64,000 bases of DNA, from the NCBI GenBank assembly GCA_942491555.1, contig CALOBN010000003.1:434001-498000 (forward strand), read 5' to 3'. The translations under genes were made by a program, and so were the position numbers. Below, piece by piece: positions 44,783 through 53,725 of this stretch (its first letter is position 1; each line of letters opens with the position of its first letter). The notes beneath the pieces were generated by a model, which saw only the letters and a list, made by a program, of their open reading frames with translations, was not told where the DNA came from and searched no databases. Source of the DNA: Marinihelvus sp942491555. GTDB taxonomy: Bacteria; Pseudomonadota; Gammaproteobacteria; Xanthomonadales; SZUA-36.

Positions 44783-46564
44783 TTAATCGTTGTCGGGAAC
44801 CTTCTTACGCAGCGCGATTCCCAGCTCCGCAATGGAGGCTTCCGGGACGGCCGAGGGGGCATCGGTAAGCACACACTGCGCCGTTGTGGTCTTTGGAAAC
44901 GCAATCACATCCCGAATGGAGTCCTCGCCAGCCATGATCGCCGCCATGCGATCCAGACCAAAGGCGATGCCGCCGTGGGGCGGGCAGCCATATTTGAGCG
45001 CTTCGAGCAAAAAGCCGAATTTTTCCTGCGCCTCATCAGGACCGATACCCAGCAGATCAAACACCGCCTGCTGCATTGCCACGCGATGGATTCGAATGGA
45101 CCCGCCGCCAATCTCCGATCCATTGAGTACCAGGTCATAACCCCGGGACAAGGCATTGGCCGGGTCTGCCCGCAACGCTTCCGCGTCATCGACGCCCGGT
45201 GCCGTGAATGGATGGTGCATGGCGAAGAATCGCCCGCTCTCTGCATCCCACTCGAACATTGGAAATTCCGTGACCCAGAGCGGTGCCCATTCCCGCGTCA
45301 GCAGCGCGCGGTCATGACCGATCTTCACGAGCAGATGGCCCATAAAGGTGCTGGTCACACCCCAGGGACCGGCCCCAAACAAAATCAGGTCACCATCCTG
45401 TGCACCGGTGGCTGTGGCAATGCCCTGCCAGGCCGAATCATCAAGGAACTTGGCAATGGGTGACTGCAAGCCATCCAGGCCCAGCGAGGCATCATTCACC
45501 TTGATCCAGGCCAGACCCTTGGCCCCGTAGCGCGCCGCATAAGCGGCATAGTCATCAATCTGCTTGCGTGACAGATCGGCTCCACCAGGCACACGCAAGG
45601 CCGCAACACGTTGCCCGTCATCATTGGCCGGACCCGCGAACACTTTAAACTCAAGCTGTTTTACGTGTTCGTCCACGCTGGCCAATTTCAGTGGCAATCT
45701 CAAATCCGGCTTGTCAGATCCGTATAGCTCCATCGCTTCGCGCCAGGTCAGGCGCGGGAATGGGCCGTCAGAGGCAAGGTCAACATCCAGCACATCCTTG
45801 AGGATCTGGCAAACCAGTCCCTCGGCGAGGTCCTGTACCTGCTGTTCCCCGACAAACGACATCTCCAGGTCAAGCTGGGTGAATTCCGGCTGCCGGTCGG
45901 CGCGCAGGTCTTCGTCTCGAAAGCAGCGGGCAATCTGGTAATAGCGGTCCATGCCGGCCATCATCAACAACTGCTTGAACAACTGGGGTGACTGGGGCAA
46001 TGCAAAGAACTCACCCGGCTGGGTGCGCGAAGGGACCAGGTAGTCGCGCGCACCCTCTGGCGTTGCACGCGTCAGAATGGGTGTTTCAAACTCAGTAAAA
46101 TCATTGGCATCAAGATAGTTCCGAATCGACCGGTTCAACTCTGCCCGAATACGCAGATTGCGCTGCATACGCGGCCGGCGCAGGTCAAGGTAGCGGTACT
46201 TCAGGCGAACTTCCTCACCGTCTTCATCTGTCATCAGCAAGGGTAAGGGCGCCGAGGCATTGAGCAGTTCGACCTTATCGGCGACCAACTCAATTCGTCC
46301 GGTGGACATGTCGTCGTTCCACTGGCTCTCGGGACGTGCGCGAACTTCACCACTGATGCGCACACAGAACTCGTTGCGCAGGCGCTCGGCATCCTTGAAG
46401 CCTTCGCTGTCCGGCTCAACCACGACCTGGACAATGCCGGCCCGGTCCCGTAGTCCCAGAAAAATCAGGCCACCGAGGTCACGGCGCCGGTCAACCCAAC
46501 CACACAACGTGACCCGGCTTCCGGCATGTGACGAATTCAGTTCACCGCATAGGTGCGTTCGCAT
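44783..46564 (-). CDS. aspS: aspartate-tRNA ligase AspRS
   Basis: This 593-residue bacterial-type class IIb synthetase has an N-terminal OB anticodon domain (VTLCGWVDRRRDLGGLIFLGLRDR), motif 2 YYQIARCFRDEDLRADRQPEFTQ, a GAD insertion (about 290-420) and motif 3 GIAFGLDRMAAIM. Leu30 in RRRDLGG matches discriminating AspRS, whereas non-discriminating forms usually have His there, so separate Asn-tRNA charging is expected. It starts 21 bp after the FmdB gene. Confidence 0.98.
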   Translation of the reverse strand: MRTHLCGELNSSHAGSRVTLCGWVDRRRDLGGLIFLGLRDRAGIVQVVVEPDSEGFKDAERLRNEFCVRISGEVRARPESQWNDDMSTGRIELVADKVELLNASAPLPLLMTDEDGEEVRLKYRYLDLRRPRMQRNLRIRAELNRSIRNYLDANDFTEFETPILTRATPEGARDYLVPSRTQPGEFFALPQSPQLFKQLLMMAGMDRYYQIARCFRDEDLRADRQPEFTQLDLEMSFVGEQQVQDLAEGLVCQILKDVLDVDLASDGPFPRLTWREAMELYGSDKPDLRLPLKLASVDEHVKQLEFKVFAGPANDDGQRVAALRVPGGADLSRKQIDDYAAYAARYGAKGLAWIKVNDASLGLDGLQSPIAKFLDDSAWQGIATATGAQDGDLILFGAGPWGVTSTFMGHLLVKIGHDRALLTREWAPLWVTEFPMFEWDAESGRFFAMHHPFTAPGVDDAEALRADPANALSRGYDLVLNGSEIGGGSIRIHRVAMQQAVFDLLGIGPDEAQEKFGFLLEALKYGCPPHGGIAFGLDRMAAIMAGEDSIRDVIAFPKTTTAQCVLTDAPSAVPEASIAELGIALRKKVPDND

Positions 46565-46585
46565 TCTGCTCTCCTGCTTCCCGTC

Positions 46586-46948
46586 TCAGACGGATTTGTT
46601 GTCTTTGCTCTTCGGCGCACTGCTCTTGTCCGTACTTTTCCCGCTACCCTGACCGCCCGACTTACCTTCAGAGCTGCCCGCCGTTTTACCCTTGCCGGAA
46701 TCACCGCCGGAGTCGCCTGATGATTTTGCCGGTTTGTCACCGGAGTCCGCGAGGTTGCGTTTATTGCCTGATTTGAAATCCGTCTCATACCAGCCGCCGC
46801 CCTTCAGGCGGAATCCAGCGGCAGAGATAAGCCGCTTCAGATCAGGTTTTCCACAACTCGGGCAATCTTTGAGATGGTCGTCGGTCAGGCGCTGGAGTTT
46901 TTCCAGATCGTGACCGCAGGACTGACAACGATATTCATAGATGGGCAT
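46586..46948 (-). CDS. FmdB-family zinc ribbon protein
   Basis: ATG 46948 gives 120 residues beginning MPIYEYRCQSCGHDLEKLQ. Two CxxC pairs (CQSCG, CPSCG) form the zinc ribbon in the first 45 residues, and FRLKGGGWYETDF follows. The last 60 residues are a low-complexity Gly/Ser/Lys tail. This family is routinely found just upstream of aspS. The function is unknown. Confidence 0.93.
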   Translation of the reverse strand: MPIYEYRCQSCGHDLEKLQRLTDDHLKDCPSCGKPDLKRLISAAGFRLKGGGWYETDFKSGNKRNLADSGDKPAKSSGDSGGDSGKGKTAGSSEGKSGGQGSGKSTDKSSAPKSKDNKSV

Positions 46949-47083
46949 GGGCTCTTCTCTCACGCCGCGCAGGCGGCATTATAGCGATGCCGCAAGAGAT
47001 GGGGTCTTGTGACAGGCTTTTCCATGGCATCATAGCGTTTCTTTCCATACAGCAGAGGCGGAACCCACCGCCCGAAATCGACC

Positions 47084-48790
47084 ATGAACAATACTCTTAA
47101 ACAATCAATTCCTATCGTCCTGCTTGGCCTCGTGCTGACTGCCTGCGGCCCCCGGGACGCTGACCCGCAGTCCGGACAAATTGTTGAATCCGCCAAAGTC
47201 GACACCGGCACGGAGGATGCATTGAGCGCAGAAGTCATCATGCAGGGCGAACCACGCCTGGAAATTTATACACCGGTGGTGCTGACGACAGACCTGTCAG
47301 GGCTCAGCGGGGCGCAGAAAGAAATGGTTGTCCTGCTTATTGAAGCAGCCAAGCTGACCGATGACCTTTTCTGGCGCCAGGTCTGGGGTGACCGGGATGC
47401 GCTGCTCAATTCCATCGATGACCCGGACCTGCGGCGCTTTGCCGTCATCAACTACGGCCCCTGGGACCGACTGGATGGTGATCGTCCCTTCATGGAAGGT
47501 TTCGGGCCGCGTCCGCCGGGCGCCAACTTCTACCCGCGCGACATGACCCGCGAGGAGTTCGAGGCGTGGGATCAGCCGGGCAAAGACGGCTCCTACTCCC
47601 TGGTACGTCGTGATACTGACGGCGCACTGGTGCTGGTACCCTATTCGGATGCCTACCAGGAAGACATCCAGGCCATCGCGCTCCTGCTAAGACAGGCCGC
47701 TGACCTGGCCGAAGACCCTGGCTTTGAAAACTATCTGCGCCTGCGGGCTGATGCCTTGCTGAGTGATGATTACCAGCCCTCCGACATGGCATGGATGGAT
47801 ACCAAGACCAACCTGATAGAACTGGTTATTGGGCCTATCGAGACCTATCAGGATGCGTTGTTTGGCTCCCGGGCAGCCTTCGAGACCTTCGTATTGCTGA
47901 AGGACCAGGCCTGGAGCGAGCGTCTGGCACGCTTCGCCACCTATATGCCTGACCTGCAACGCGGTCTGCCCGTCCCGGAGGCCTACAAGCAGGAGATGCC
48001 CGGCGCAGATGCAGATCTCAATGCCTACGACGTTCTTTATGCGGCGGGTGACGCAAATTCCGGCTCCAAAACCATTGCCATTAACCTGCCAAACGATGAG
48101 GAGGTTCAACTGGCCAAGGGAACCCGGCGTCTGCAGCTGAAGAACGCCATGCGCGCCAAGTTCGACAAGATCCTGATGCCCATCGCCGACGAGCTGGTCG
48201 CCGAGGATCAGCGTGATCACGTTACATTCGACGCATTTTTCGGCAACACCATGTTTCACGAGGTTGCGCATGGACTGGGCATCAAGAATACGCTGGATGG
48301 AGAAGGCACGGTCCGTGCAGCACTGAAGGAGCACAGCTCGGCACTGGAAGAAGGCAAGGCAGATATCCTGGGCCTGTACATGGTCCAGCGACTGCGGGAT
48401 ATGGGCGAGATTTCCGAAGGGGAACTGATGGATGACTATGTCACCTTCATGGCGGGCATTTTTCGCTCGGTTCGCTTTGGCGCCTCCAGCGCGCATGGTC
48501 GCGCGAACATGATCCGTTTCAACTATTTCCTCGACGCCGGCGCCTTCAGCCGCGATGAGGCAAACGGCACCTGGAGTGTTAACCGGGAAGCTTTTGAAGC
48601 CGCCGTGGAGAGCCTGAGCCGCCGTCTTCTGATGCTGCAGGGGGATGGGGACTATGCCGCGGTGGCAGCTTTCGTTGATGAACTTGGCACCGTCAGCCCC
48701 GTATTGCAGGCAGACCTTGACCGGCTCGCCGCAGCGGGCATTCCCGTGGACATTATTTACGAGCAGGGCGTGGCGCAACTGGGCCTGTGA
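47084..48790 (+). CDS. lipoprotein zinc peptidase related to M49 (dipeptidyl-peptidase III-like)
   Basis: This 568-residue protein has a signal peptide with the lipobox VLTAC, so it is lipid-anchored in the envelope. The zinc site is visible: NTMFHEVAHGLG (HExxH, about residues 390-394) followed about 30 residues later by ALEEGKADILGLY (third ligand Glu). The distance and EEGKAD resemble M49 peptidases, but classical DPP III has HEXXGH with one extra residue, whereas this has plain HEVAH. Metal-dependent peptidase is well supported; the substrate is unknown. It is divergent from the FmdB gene, and its stop lies 4 bp before proB, so they share a transcript. Confidence 0.85.
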   Translation: MNNTLKQSIPIVLLGLVLTACGPRDADPQSGQIVESAKVDTGTEDALSAEVIMQGEPRLEIYTPVVLTTDLSGLSGAQKEMVVLLIEAAKLTDDLFWRQVWGDRDALLNSIDDPDLRRFAVINYGPWDRLDGDRPFMEGFGPRPPGANFYPRDMTREEFEAWDQPGKDGSYSLVRRDTDGALVLVPYSDAYQEDIQAIALLLRQAADLAEDPGFENYLRLRADALLSDDYQPSDMAWMDTKTNLIELVIGPIETYQDALFGSRAAFETFVLLKDQAWSERLARFATYMPDLQRGLPVPEAYKQEMPGADADLNAYDVLYAAGDANSGSKTIAINLPNDEEVQLAKGTRRLQLKNAMRAKFDKILMPIADELVAEDQRDHVTFDAFFGNTMFHEVAHGLGIKNTLDGEGTVRAALKEHSSALEEGKADILGLYMVQRLRDMGEISEGELMDDYVTFMAGIFRSVRFGASSAHGRANMIRFNYFLDAGAFSRDEANGTWSVNREAFEAAVESLSRRLLMLQGDGDYAAVAAFVDELGTVSPVLQADLDRLAAAGIPVDIIYEQGVAQLGL

Positions 48791-48794
48791 TGTT

Positions 48795-49868
48795 TTGAGT
48801 AAACCGCGCCGTATCGTTGTAAAACTGGGCAGCCAGGCCTTGTGCGCCCCTGATGGCGCGCTGGCACCTGAAGTGCTGCAGTCTCTTGCTGACCAGGTCG
48901 CGTCTTTGCGAGGTGAAGGTTGGCAGGTGCTGCTTGTCTCTTCCGGAGCCGTGGCCTCGGGGCGCGGCTTGGCCACGGCGGCAACCGAGTGCCTTTCGAA
49001 CCCGGTAACCATCAAGCAGGTACTGGCTGCGGTTGGCCAGGTTCACCTGGTAGCGGCCTGGCAGAGGGCCTTCCAGGCACACGGGCTGATCACCGCCCAG
49101 ATTCTGTTGTCCAAGTCAGATTTCCAGAGCCGCGAGCACTATCTGGACACCCGGGCATGCCTGAGCGCCGCACTCGCCGCCGGCATTGTGCCGATCATTA
49201 ACGAAAACGATGTCGTGGCGGCGACCGACTTCATGTTCTCCGACAATGACGAACTGGCCGGCTTGCTGGCCGGAATGATGGGCGCAGAAATACTGGCGCT
49301 GCTCAGCAGTGTTGAAGGCGTACTGAACCCGCAGTCGGGCCAGCTTATTGAAACCTGGGACGACGAGCACCATACCATCAAGGATGTAGTTCAAAGCGGC
49401 AGTTCCAAGCTCGGGCGCGGCGGCATGCACAGCAAACTTGCTGAAGCGCGCAAAGCGGCCGCCCTGGGAACGCGGGTCATAATCGCTAATGGACGGGCTG
49501 ACCAGGTGCTAGGCCACATCGTGAAAGGCGAGCCCATTGGCACACGTTTCCCACCCAGTCGCACGGTGACTCCGGCGAAACGCTGGCTGGCAGTGATGGA
49601 TGATCATGCCCAGGGCGTCGTAGTTGTCAATGATGGCGCCCGGGACGCGCTGATGGACAGCGATCACCTGGCCAGCCTGCTGCCTGTTGGCATCGAGCGT
49701 GTAGAGGGTAACTTCGAACGCGGTGACGTGATTCAGGTTTGTGACCTGCAAGGCCACGTACTGGGCTGCGGACGAGCTGACTATAACGACACACGTGCCC
49801 GGGAACGACTGGGCCAACGAGACCAAAAACCACTGATTCATTATGACTACCTCTATATCAATGATTGA
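48795..49868 (+). CDS. proB: glutamate 5-kinase ProB
   Basis: ProB catalyses the first step of proline synthesis, ATP-dependent phosphorylation of glutamate. The 357 residues start at TTG 48795, 4 bp after the previous stop; no in-frame ATG is near, and the sequence MSKPRRIVVKLGSQAL aligns with the family start. An amino-acid kinase domain (LLVSSGAVASG, INENDVVAATDFMFSDND, GRGGMHSKLAEARKA) is followed by a C-terminal PUA domain (about 265-350). Its 3' end overlaps proA by 26 bp. A weak TTG start and poor SD suggest coupling to the upstream peptidase gene. Confidence 0.95.
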   Translation: MSKPRRIVVKLGSQALCAPDGALAPEVLQSLADQVASLRGEGWQVLLVSSGAVASGRGLATAATECLSNPVTIKQVLAAVGQVHLVAAWQRAFQAHGLITAQILLSKSDFQSREHYLDTRACLSAALAAGIVPIINENDVVAATDFMFSDNDELAGLLAGMMGAEILALLSSVEGVLNPQSGQLIETWDDEHHTIKDVVQSGSSKLGRGGMHSKLAEARKAAALGTRVIIANGRADQVLGHIVKGEPIGTRFPPSRTVTPAKRWLAVMDDHAQGVVVVNDGARDALMDSDHLASLLPVGIERVEGNFERGDVIQVCDLQGHVLGCGRADYNDTRARERLGQRDQKPLIHYDYLYIND

Positions 49869-51150
49869 ACCATCAAAGACTTCACCCGATGAGCTCGGGG
49901 CTGATCTCGGCCGTGGCCTGGATGCAGCACGCGCAGCCGCACCCGCCCTCGCTCACCTGCAGGAGGACATCACCGCAAGCGTGCTCAATGGCCTTGCGGA
50001 TCGCGCCGTCGAACAGACAGAAAAAATCCTCGCAGCCAACCGCAAGGATCTTGCGCGCATGGATCCCCAGGACGCCAGGTACGATCGCCTGATGCTGAAC
50101 CCTGAACGCATCGCGGGTATCGCCGGGGACTTACGCAATGTGGCGCGCCTGCCCGCTCCGCAGGGCGAAGTACTCGAAGCCCGCACCCTGCCCAATGGCC
50201 TGCAACTGCAGAAGGTACGTGTTCCTGTCGGGGTGATCGCGGTGATTTATGAGTCGCGTCCGAACGTCACTTTTGATGTCTTCGCGCTGTGTTTCCGCAG
50301 CGGTAATGCCTGCGTCCTCAAGGGCAGTTCTGATGCGCGGGACAGTAATGCGGTCATTGTTGAATTGATTCATGAGGAGCTGAAAGCGGCTGGCATTGAC
50401 CCGGGCGCTGTATACCTCGCGCCACCGACCCGCGATGCGCTGGCACCCATCCTGGCTGCGGTGGAGCATATCGATCTGGCAATCCCGCGCGGCTCCCGGG
50501 GTTTGATTGACTTCGTGCGCGACCATGCCCGGATTCCGGTGATTGAAACCGGCGCCGGCATCGTCCACAGCTACGTCGACCGGAGCGCTGACCGGGACAA
50601 GGCCGCACACATCATTACCAATGCCAAGGCGCGGCGGGTCAGCGTGTGCAATGCACTCGACACACTGGTGGTGCACCGTGATCTGCTGCCGGAGCTACCC
50701 GGCTTGTTGCACGAACTGGGTGAAACTCATAACGCGGAAGTTTTTGCTGACGACGAGGCGTATGCAGCGCTGACGGGCCACTACGCGGGCAAGCTGCACC
50801 ACGCCACAGCCGATCACTTTGGCCAGGAATTCCTCTCCATGCGCCTTTCAGTGAAGACAGTGGACGACCTTGACCAGGCGCTCGCACACATCCACCACTA
50901 CTCTTCCAGGCATTCCGAGGCGATCATTGCCGAGGATGCGGAGGTCATCGAGCGATTCCTCAATGAGGTCGATGCCGCTACCGTTTACGCCAATGCCTCA
51001 ACGGCTTTCACCGACGGGGCCCAATTTGGCATGGGCGCGGAGATAGGCATCAGTACCCAGAAGCTGCATGCGCGCGGCCCCATGGCGCTCCCGGAGCTGA
51101 CCAGTTACAAATGGGTGGTTCGCGGCGACGGACAAATTCGCCAGGATTAG
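49843..51150 (+). CDS. proA: glutamate-5-semialdehyde dehydrogenase ProA
   Basis: ProA is a 435-residue enzyme reducing glutamyl-5-phosphate to the semialdehyde with NADPH. Motifs are VPVGVIAVIYESRPNVT, the cofactor region LCFRSGNACVLKGSSDA, the catalytic cysteine in RRVSVCNALDTLVVH and the C-terminal TDGAQFGMGAEIGISTQKLHARGPM. A second ATG at 49861 is an alternative start. The 26-bp overlap with proB couples the two. It converges on the PLP-enzyme gene with a 3-bp gap and no terminator between. Confidence 0.97.
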   Translation: MTTSISMIEPSKTSPDELGADLGRGLDAARAAAPALAHLQEDITASVLNGLADRAVEQTEKILAANRKDLARMDPQDARYDRLMLNPERIAGIAGDLRNVARLPAPQGEVLEARTLPNGLQLQKVRVPVGVIAVIYESRPNVTFDVFALCFRSGNACVLKGSSDARDSNAVIVELIHEELKAAGIDPGAVYLAPPTRDALAPILAAVEHIDLAIPRGSRGLIDFVRDHARIPVIETGAGIVHSYVDRSADRDKAAHIITNAKARRVSVCNALDTLVVHRDLLPELPGLLHELGETHNAEVFADDEAYAALTGHYAGKLHHATADHFGQEFLSMRLSVKTVDDLDQALAHIHHYSSRHSEAIIAEDAEVIERFLNEVDAATVYANASTAFTDGAQFGMGAEIGISTQKLHARGPMALPELTSYKWVVRGDGQIRQD

Positions 51151-51153
51151 TGA

Positions 51154-52263
51154 CTACTTGAGCCCGGACTCGAAGGCCTGTTCGAGATCCTCAATCAGAT
51201 CTTCCACTGCTTCCACACCGACGCTGATACGCAGCAGAGCCGGCGGGAGATGTTCCTGTCCTGCATAGGCTGAGCGTCGCTCCATCGTCGTTTCAACCGA
51301 ACCCAGGCTGGTGGCATGACAAATCAACCGGGTTGCCCGGCACACCCGTTCCGCACCTTCGCCATCGCTGTTCAGGATCACGGTCACAATCGCACCAAAG
51401 CCACCCAGTTGCTCACACGCGAGCTCATGCTGTGGGTGGGAAGCGAGACCCGGGTATATCACTTTGACAACCTGGGGGTGTTGTTCAAGGAACTCGGCAA
51501 CGGCCTGCGCGTTGCGCTGTGCGCGATCCAGGCGCAGTGCCATGGTGCGCAAGCCGCGTGTCGCCAGATAGCACTCAAGAACTCCTGGTGTAGCGCCATG
51601 ACGCTGCCGCCGGCGTCTGAGCTGTTCGAATAAGCCCTGGTCATTGACCGCGACCATGCCGGCCAGGAGGTCTGAGTGACCGCCGATAAACTTGGTTGCC
51701 GAGTGCAATGAAACGTCGGCACCGAGCAACAGCGGCTGCTGGTTTAGCGGTGTTGCAAAGGTATTGTCCACGACCAGCAAAGCGCCCGGTTTGCGCGGTG
51801 CTGCGGCAATCGACGCCAGGTCAGCAAGCACCAGCATCGGGTTGGATGGCGATTCCACCCAGAGCAAATCTGCGTCTTCGGCAGCTGCAATCCAGGCCGC
51901 GGTGTCGTCCGTGGGCAGACGGGTCACGCGCCAGCGACCCTGGGCCTCCCCATCGAAAGCCAGCGCAGCAACGCCGTGATAACAATCGTCGGGCAGCACC
52001 ACTGTCGAGCCGACGCGCAGCAAATCGAAGACCGCCGAGACCGCAGCCATGCCAGATGCAAAGGCGAGCGCCTGACCGTGCTCCAGAGGGCCGAGAATGT
52101 CCTCCAGAGACTGCCAGGTTGGCACACCCTGCTCCCGCGAATAGACCTTGCCGTCACCCAGGATAAAGTTAGACGCCGGGACAATGGGCGTGTTCAGCGG
52201 AGAACCCGGCCCTTCAGGACGGCCGGCATGGACGAGCAAAGACTCGGGTTTAATCGGTTTCAT
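51154..52263 (-). CDS. Cys/Met-metabolism PLP-dependent enzyme
   Basis: This 369-residue fold-type I enzyme is of the cystathionine gamma-synthase/beta- or gamma-lyase family. The PLP lysine is in SLHSATKFIGGHSDLLAG, ALAFASGMAAVSAV binds the cofactor phosphate, VVDNTFATPLNQQPL holds the PLP-pyridine Asp, YSRE supplies the Tyr/Arg from the adjacent subunit, and SLGSVETTMERRSAY and LRISVGVE are the C-terminal signatures. The precise reaction cannot be read from sequence. It overlaps the ATP-grasp gene by 4 bp (ATGA), the strongest clue to a shared pathway. Confidence 0.9.
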   Translation of the reverse strand: MKPIKPESLLVHAGRPEGPGSPLNTPIVPASNFILGDGKVYSREQGVPTWQSLEDILGPLEHGQALAFASGMAAVSAVFDLLRVGSTVVLPDDCYHGVAALAFDGEAQGRWRVTRLPTDDTAAWIAAAEDADLLWVESPSNPMLVLADLASIAAAPRKPGALLVVDNTFATPLNQQPLLLGADVSLHSATKFIGGHSDLLAGMVAVNDQGLFEQLRRRRQRHGATPGVLECYLATRGLRTMALRLDRAQRNAQAVAEFLEQHPQVVKVIYPGLASHPQHELACEQLGGFGAIVTVILNSDGEGAERVCRATRLICHATSLGSVETTMERRSAYAGQEHLPPALLRISVGVEAVEDLIEDLEQAFESGLK

Positions 52264-53258
52264 GTTGATCCAACATTCTTGGCTGACACGCCACCAATCT
52301 TACCGCCCTCGCTGCGACCAGGCGCACGATTATCTGTGGCCTGACCTGGCGCCACGCCGTTGCCCCGGGCCGAAGGCGGATGACTTTCCTGCCAGGCATC
52401 CATGGCCAGCGCGAAGGCGCATGGTGCTTTCTCACTGGTGCGAAAATAAAGTGAAGGCTCGATCAGCTCCAGTTCCATGAGTTCCGGCTCGCCACGATCA
52501 TTGCGGACCAGGTCCACCCGGGCATAAAGCACCGCTTGACCCAGTGCGGCAATGGCCCCCGCTCCGGCCTCGCGTAAGTCCGCCGATGGCTCCACACTGA
52601 GGATATCCGCGCCGCGTTCCTCCTGGGAGCGAAACTCACCCGCAGCGGGACGCTTACAGATGCCATGGCTGTAGCGGCCATTAAAGTAGAACAGGGAGAA
52701 CTCCCCTTCCTCCACAACCCGGCGCCGGAACGGCTGAATCATGACGGCTTTGCCTGTGAGCCTGTCAAGCGCCTCTTCAGTCGGTTGCTGGTCGGAGTAA
52801 AACAGGAAAGCATCGATACCGCTGGCACCTAACTGGGGTTTCACAACCCAACCGGTCGCTGCATGTTCCCTCCGTGCCTTCAGCAGATCTTCGGCACACA
52901 GCGAATCAATAAACCGGGTGGGCACAATAGCCACGCCGGCCTGTTTGATATCGCGAAGGTATGTTTTGCAAAGATTCCAGCGCATCAGTGCCAAGGGATT
53001 GGCCAGGCGGGTTTGCTGATCGATGATTTCCAGGGTAGCGAAAAAAAGATCCGGCGCATCCCAGTAATCCCAGGTTGAGCGAACCACGACCAGCTCAAAT
53101 TGACGCCAGTCGATATCCTTGCGCGTCCATGGAATCACCGACACTGTCCAGCCTGACGATTCGATTGCCGGGATGGCAACCTCATCATCGATTACCCAGT
53201 CAGCACGCTCCTCCAGGGTAAGAAAAGCACAGTGACGCTGCGCAGATGCAGGGCTCAT
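52260..53258 (-). CDS. ATP-grasp ligase (RimK/DcsG-like)
   Basis: This 332-residue ATP-grasp protein has VVVRSTWDYWDAPDLF in the N-terminal domain, GWVVKPQLGASGIDAFLF as the ATP lysine/glycine loop, VMIQPFRRRVVEEGEFSLFYF for adenine and metal contacts, and YARVDLVRN...LMELELIEPSLYF with metal-binding acids. ELIEPSLYF and the WDY motif resemble DcsG (the cycloserine cyclo-ligase) and related uncharacterised ligases. The last about 45 residues (after AMDAWQES) are low-complexity. It should join a carboxylate to an amine or similar nucleophile; the substrate is unknown. It shares TAATG with the stress-protein gene and ATGA with the PLP gene, so all three are coupled. Confidence 0.85.
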   Translation of the reverse strand: MSPASAQRHCAFLTLEERADWVIDDEVAIPAIESSGWTVSVIPWTRKDIDWRQFELVVVRSTWDYWDAPDLFFATLEIIDQQTRLANPLALMRWNLCKTYLRDIKQAGVAIVPTRFIDSLCAEDLLKARREHAATGWVVKPQLGASGIDAFLFYSDQQPTEEALDRLTGKAVMIQPFRRRVVEEGEFSLFYFNGRYSHGICKRPAAGEFRSQEERGADILSVEPSADLREAGAGAIAALGQAVLYARVDLVRNDRGEPELMELELIEPSLYFRTSEKAPCAFALAMDAWQESHPPSARGNGVAPGQATDNRAPGRSEGGKIGGVSAKNVGST

Positions 53259-53698
53259 TAACCACGGACAGCCAGCACGTCACAAGTGGCTTTCTGGACC
53301 ACGGAATTCGCAGTAGAACCGAGCAGGCGCTGCAGACCCTTCTGGCTGCGTGAACCAATGACAATAAGGTCTACATTGTTCTCTTGCGCAAACTCGCGCA
53401 GGACGCGTGAGGGTTTGCCGCCGAGAAAATGAACCTGTTCGGCAGGAATCTCTTTGGACGCAGCCCAATCAAGTAGCCGCTGGTTCAGGTCGGCCTGCAA
53501 GCGGTCATCAAAGCCGCTCACCGCCTCGGCCTCGGAGCCGATCGGACCTGAGCCCATGTACAGCGACTCCATCCGCTGGTGCACATAAACAACATGCACC
53601 GCGGCTGACTGACCGGCAATCGCCAGTGCCTTGCTCATCAGATCGCCCGAAGTCTCGCCAAGATCAATGGCGACGAGAATATTGTTATAGACAGACAT
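53258..53698 (-). CDS. universal stress protein (UspA family)
   Basis: This is a 146-residue single Usp domain. It begins NILVAIDLGETS and ends with VDLIVIGSRSQKGLQRLLGS, then ANSVVQKATCDVLAVR. The G-x2-G-x9-G(S/T)-type nucleotide loop is partly kept (GSRSQKGLQRLLGSTA). AAGGAG stands 8 nt before the ATG. The stop overlaps the ATP-grasp start. The gene for alkaline phosphatase ends 27 bp upstream on the same strand, so the run may be a four-gene operon. Confidence 0.93.
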   Translation of the reverse strand: MSVYNNILVAIDLGETSGDLMSKALAIAGQSAAVHVVYVHQRMESLYMGSGPIGSEAEAVSGFDDRLQADLNQRLLDWAASKEIPAEQVHFLGGKPSRVLREFAQENNVDLIVIGSRSQKGLQRLLGSTANSVVQKATCDVLAVRG

Positions 53699-53725
53699 GC
53701 GGATTTCTCCTTGTGCGAAACGTAT

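Noticed and set aside
47687..49015. 442-codon open frame antisense to the M49-like peptidase and proB
   Set aside because: Both sense genes are supported by motifs and spacing; the antisense product has low-confidence composition rich in His, Gln and Arg.
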